DNA from: Dichomitus squalens LYAD-421 SS1
Taxonomy: Eukaryota > Basidiomycota > Agaricomycetes > Polyporales > Polyporaceae
Reading direction: 5' to 3'
Assembly: GCF_000275845.1 (NCBI RefSeq)
Contig: NW_006766906.1
Span: forward strand, 1-48,589
DNA: 48,589 bases
A program made the position numbers and the translations under genes. The notes below the pieces were generated by a model. That model was not told where the DNA came from, did no database searches, and saw only the letters and a program-made list of their open reading frames with translations. The first letter of the stretch is position 1. Every line of letters begins with the position of its first letter. Positions 44,075 through 48,589 of the stretch are shown here, in pieces.

Positions 44075-46119
44075 TTACGGTGGCGTCTGAGTTGGCATGC
44101 CAGGGAGCACGTTATCGTCGGCATCTAGAACGCCTACCCCACTTTCCTCGGCCTCAATGTCTTGTACGTCTGCTTTGCTGTCGACCCGGAATATTTGGCG
44201 CTCCTCTTTCGCCTCCCACTCAAGCAACACGGCTGGTGTGGCTTCTAGCATCTCCTCGACGATCTCGATAAGCAGGAAGTAATGTGACGGCGCTGCCCAT
44301 TTCAGGCCGAGTTTGACGGTGAGCTTCCATGTCGCAAGGGTGAATACGACTTCCTTCATGTTCAGCACTAAGGACCATGGCAGACTCCCTGTACGATCCA
44401 TCCAACGAACACAGCTAGGATCCGCCTCGATCTCCTCAGCCGCGTCATAAGCATGTTGCGACATCTTGACATAGGCCTCGATCTTCAGCCGCCAACCAGC
44501 ATCCTCCAAGATATGCCGGGACTCGACTGCGATCGTGTGGTCGTCGTGGAATAGCATGAGCCAGTGAGCGCTCGGTCGGTCCTCATCTGGTCGTCGGAGT
44601 TCAGTTGTGTACCCTTGGGTGAGTAGAGCGTTGCGTGTTGCCTCTTCCAACAGCATATTGATAGTCTCGTGCGCCTCCCAAAGAGTGGTACCTCGTTGTA
44701 TGGTGTTACGCTTCGGGTGGGAGACGTAGACCGTCTTCAGTTGGATGTCATCGCGGCAGCGCTTAATGATTGCCGGCGACAAGGGGAAGAGGTGAGGCCA
44801 CTGAGTACCTCGGGTTGGCGATGGCTCGATGTTCACACATCCATAGTGCAAGTATTCCACCTCAGCATTGGAAGGCGCGATGTAGCAGGCCCGCCCGAGA
44901 AGAGCGCCAGGGTAATCGATGTGTTCGCAGCCAAGAAGCGCAAGGTCCATCGGGACAATAGACCATATGAGGAAGACTGCTCTAGTATGTGCTGGGGAAG
45001 ACAACGTGAGAGTTGTAGGACTGGCAATGTCGTACGTATGCCGTGCGGGGTGAAGGTGTACTCCTGATCCGGGAGTTTCTCGGAGAGCTTGAGCTGGTTC
45101 AACACATCGTTGTGAGAGATGGCATTGATTGTTCCAGAATCGGTGAAGTCGCTGAGTTTTGAGTCAAAAAGAGATTCAAGAGATGTCCCCATAACGTTAC
45201 CCCATATGCAAGTCAGCTTTCCGGCATTCTTCAGCGAGTCCCCAAGATCCTGGTCGCGCTCAAGATCCGCGTAGATGTCACCCCATGCGAAGATGCTCTG
45301 GTCGGGGATCCGACGCACAATCTCCTCTAGTAGTCGGTGGAACGCACGTTCTCCTTCCCCATAGAGTGTAGGCATGTTGATATTGAATATTCCCAGCAGG
45401 GAATATGCTCGGTCTTCCTTCCTTGTGGTCTCCCGCCGCGCTGCCCATGACAGTCGTTGAGCCACGCTGAAGTCGTCGAGCGACTTTGAGTGAAGCAGCG
45501 CCTCTGCGAAGATACCTGTGATCTCCTCGAGGGGACTAATCAGCGTGAGCTTCGTTCCAATGGCATTCCAGTCCTGGGAGAGGAACACCACAGTTGAAGG
45601 GGCGATGAGCTCCTGGAGCGTCCACCCGCGCGTGAACCATCGGCTCTTACGGAACGTGGATTCAGCCGCACGAGGGTCGTCGCCAGAGGGGACGTCAGCA
45701 AGGTGGGCGAAGCACACCTTCGCACGGCCGTACCACTGCCACATCGAGTTGATCGATTCGGACAACTCGGAGCTGCTCGTCTTGTCGATGCAGCAAGAAT
45801 CGATCCAGAGGTACCTGTACCCAGCCTCGCGTGCGACTCTGCAGGCGTCTCGGATCTTCCGAGAGAGGTTCGCGTCACGCCAGATGAGATGATCATCCGG
45901 CACGAAGCTGGACGGGGAGTCGGGGGATGGGGAGGGTGGGCGGGAGGGATTAGGGGACGAGTACTTGGCGTCGGATGGGCCTCCATAGTCCGCCTGGACG
46001 AGCTTCAGTTCGTCGTACGTCTGCTCCTTCTTCCTCCAGGTGTGTGACAGAATGGCGAACTGTTTCCTCTCCTGATCTACCTCCACGAACAGTCCCGACC
46101 ATGTGTCCAGGACGCGCAT
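44075..46119 (-). pseudogene. HET-domain gene with a single-base frameshift
   Basis: From the ATG at 46119 (MRVLDTWSGLFVEVD) the frame shows FAILSHTWRKKE, YRYLWIDSCCIDKTSSSELS (about residue 100), FTRGWTLQELIAP and KEDRAYSLLGIFNINMPTLYG. It stays intact to about 44950. There the family motif WYLALLGCEH is broken: the codon for Tyr has lost one base (TGG-ACC-TTG instead of TGG-TAC-CTT). The frame then resumes as LALLGCEHIDYPGALLGRAC and runs to the stop at 44075 (LTVKLGLKWAAPSHYFLLIE). Restored, it would be a normal-length family member. The loop between the first two blocks is short and Ser/Pro-rich (SRPPSPSPDSPSSF). A sequencing error is possible because this is the only lesion. Confidence 0.85.
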
Positions 46120-48589
46120 GATGGTTTCGCAAGCTTTCGAAAAACTGTCCGTGAGTCGGCATAGGAACAGAGATACGTCAACCCGCACCAGTAGATTTGC
46201 CAAGTGATTGTCGGACGTAGATGTAGCAGGGGACGCAGATGATAGAGAAATCCCGAGATGACGAACACGACTGAGGACTCGCAGGCTTTAGGAACGGAGA
46301 AGTCGCAGTAGATGAAGGCTCGCTGTGCGGTGCAGCAGTGCAGCGGTGCAGTAAAGTTCAAGATCTCTCAACAGGACAGGGGGTGAGACGCACACGTGTC
46401 ACTATCGTGAGACATCCGACCACATGAGAGACGAGGATTAAGGAACGACCAGATAGAAGCGGCGCTGAACACAACTTCCATGCTTACAGTCCACATGCGT
46501 GGTGGACCACACCCCCTCGTGTCTGATCGGTCGCGTCGAACACAGCGGATATGGTGCCAGAGCAATAATAGCATTGAAGGGCTCTTCACTTTCATGAAGG
46601 GCGGTAATAGACTCTTTCTGCAAGCGGTTCAGAACCAGACCAAATCTTGGTGATATCTGAACCAGTGGGGCTGGTGTGGCTGTTGGACATGACCTTAACC
46701 GCCCCAATAGGCGTCTCAGAAAACCTTTGTCGCACACTACGGTAGGCCAGAATTCAAGGAATCAAACTTCCATACCAGCTCACCGCATGAATAAATTTAA
46801 ACCGTGCTCAAAAGTACTGAGAAGACCCTGCCCCATGTAGCTTCAAGGGACGACCATTGTGGTACACGCGAGACGTTGTGGAGCACAAAGCGTGAAGGCC
46901 CCACTGATTCTGAACCTGGAGTGCTTACAAATTGAACTACCCCGCTGATTCTGAATCGCCTGCAGAAAGAGTCTAATGCGATGCGTACGACACTTCGACA
47001 TTCGTACCAACTCGCGCCAGCGTCTCCGTCAAGCTTCTGTCACATACGAGGTTCCTGAAACATTCTGGATGAGCATCGGAAAGTTCGAGGCCTGAGACTG
47101 GTCATAGGATCGCCCATACCCTCTCGTGCGTTCGCGGTGACATCCTCCCTGCAGTGGTGGCGGCGACCATTGCACATGGACTCGCACGTCCACCAGACCG
47201 TTGTCAAAGGGTCGACCCTACATCTCATCGGATGGCATCGCTAACCCGAGCAGCTCTACCCTGGACCCTTCTCATTGGTCTGTCAAACATCGTTCTCAGG
47301 CGGCTAGATTGTCCATCTCCCGCTGTCAAAGGCTCAATTTACGCTTACAGTTGCCTTACCAGAAGAAACTATGGATTCTTCGCGGAGGAATGTATCGATT
47401 CGCAATCAGTACATTCATGTGCCTCGTTAATGGGCACATCTTGTCCGCTGGGCGATAGTCGCCTCGTGCCACGACTGTGGTCCACATTTCAAATTTCAGC
47501 CTCGAGCATGGGTGAAGGTACCCAGAAAGTATGGAGTCACCATTCTAATTTTGCGCTGTACTGGGCATTTCCGAATGATCTTGCCAAAAAACAACTTGAA
47601 CTCGAGGGCCATCAGCTGTGAGTACTATCGGACATCATGATGTGTTGGCGGTCGTCCATCGGAGGTGCTGGAAGATAATCAAGCAAGATAATTTCAGGGA
47701 TAGCACAGACGAGCGACTTATGGAGCAAGACGTTGAGTTGTAACGGAAGTCGTTCTGTACAGAGGGTGACTTCGGGAATCCCCGGGCGCCAACTTATGGC
47801 AAATTGAAACACGTTCCCGGGCGCGCCTACGACGCCGACGTCTCTCAGGCTACCAGGCAGCCTGACATGCTATCTCAAGTTGTCTCTTTGTGCTGTGGAC
47901 GCCCATTAAATACTGTATCGCTCCTTTGCCCCCAGCGACTCCGTAGCTACATACTCAGGCGACTTGCGGCTGTTTCCCTGATGACTCCGCCACCTATCAT
48001 GCTCTACTTCGCCTCGCCTCCGAACACCATCATCTGAACACTTATGCATCCGTCTACGTTGCTCATCACTCCTCATATCCAGTAGTACCGCTCAGAATTG
48101 GCTGGATCTCGGAGCCGCCCGTATCTCGTACCTCCGGATTTTGAGTCACGTCCCCCAAGACGCTGTGCATCCGTTACTGATGCGTCACGTCTCTCAACAG
48201 GCAGGCCTCGCGAGTGCACGCTGACCATCGCCAACCGCCGCAACGCGTGTGCTTGCATCAGGAGTATATCTCTTTCAAAAGCCGTCGGTCTCCTCGAGCC
48301 TAGCTATATATAAAAATGCCGCAAGGCGATATATCAAGTAGCCTAAGGCGGACTACCGCTGGAGTTTCACGATATAATTCATTTATGCCTCCCATCTCGG
48401 CGACTCTAGCGCACAACGGGGACGTGGCACAAGTCGCGCGTACTCCACAATTTCAGAGAGGCTTACTCATAAACATCGTCGCGGATATCGGACTCTCAGA
48501 CTGCAATTGAGAGCACCCTCAGGTGTATGACAATGGTGTTGAAAAATGACAACCCGCTTCGCAAAATGTGCGGGCGTGAGACATCGCGC
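46120..48589. other. Right end of window, no gene recognised
   Basis: Open frames are short and lack family features, splice-joined continuity or repeats that I can identify. One stretch at 47154-47621 on the plus strand is open for 155 codons but has random-looking composition. Confidence 0.4.

Overview
The window reads as nuclear DNA of a filamentous basidiomycete, probably a Polyporales-type wood-decay fungus. The evidence is many short (50-75 nt) GT-AG introns, a full-length Fks-type glucan synthase, a polyporopepsin-like aspartic protease, an F-box/LRR gene and a dense family of HET-domain genes. The genus is inference; the kingdom is not in doubt.

Layout. (1) 1-6.7 kb: two HET-family genes on the plus strand in a degenerate tandem duplication of about 2.2 kb (unit ~229-2430 repeated at ~4423-6690). 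The second gene (3373-5811) carries a two-helix hydrophobic insert inside its HET domain. (2) 6.9-22.2 kb: a conserved core. It holds an F-box protein (6975-8718), the 12-exon 1,3-beta-glucan synthase on the minus strand (9808-16264), a divergent BTB/POZ protein (17550-19181) and a minus-strand AAA ATPase (19975-22103). (3) 22.8-29.1 kb: a decayed block with a WD40 propeller pseudogene, an F-box fragment, a UDP-galactopyranose mutase pseudogene and a HET relic. The mutase carries a transposon-like intron with terminal inverted repeats at its splice sites. (4) 29.8-31.8 kb: an apparently intact secreted aspartic protease with 11 exons, including one inferred GC-AG intron. (5) 32.6-46.1 kb: an accessory block with five more HET loci in different states (one intact at 38082-40421, one with a premature stop, one frameshifted, one internally deleted, one short relic). 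It also holds a tRNA-like sequence and a foldback (TIR) element that contains the assembly gap. (6) 46.1-48.6 kb: no gene recognised.

The core genes serve cell-wall synthesis, ubiquitin-linked protein turnover and ATP-driven remodelling. The flanks look like a fast-evolving allorecognition/defence-type region in which HET genes duplicate, exchange variable inserts and decay. The most unusual observations are the introner-like intron (26892-27070), the membrane hairpin in one HET protein with matching hypervariable inserts in its paralogues, and the foldback element whose two contig ends look like an unmerged overlap.
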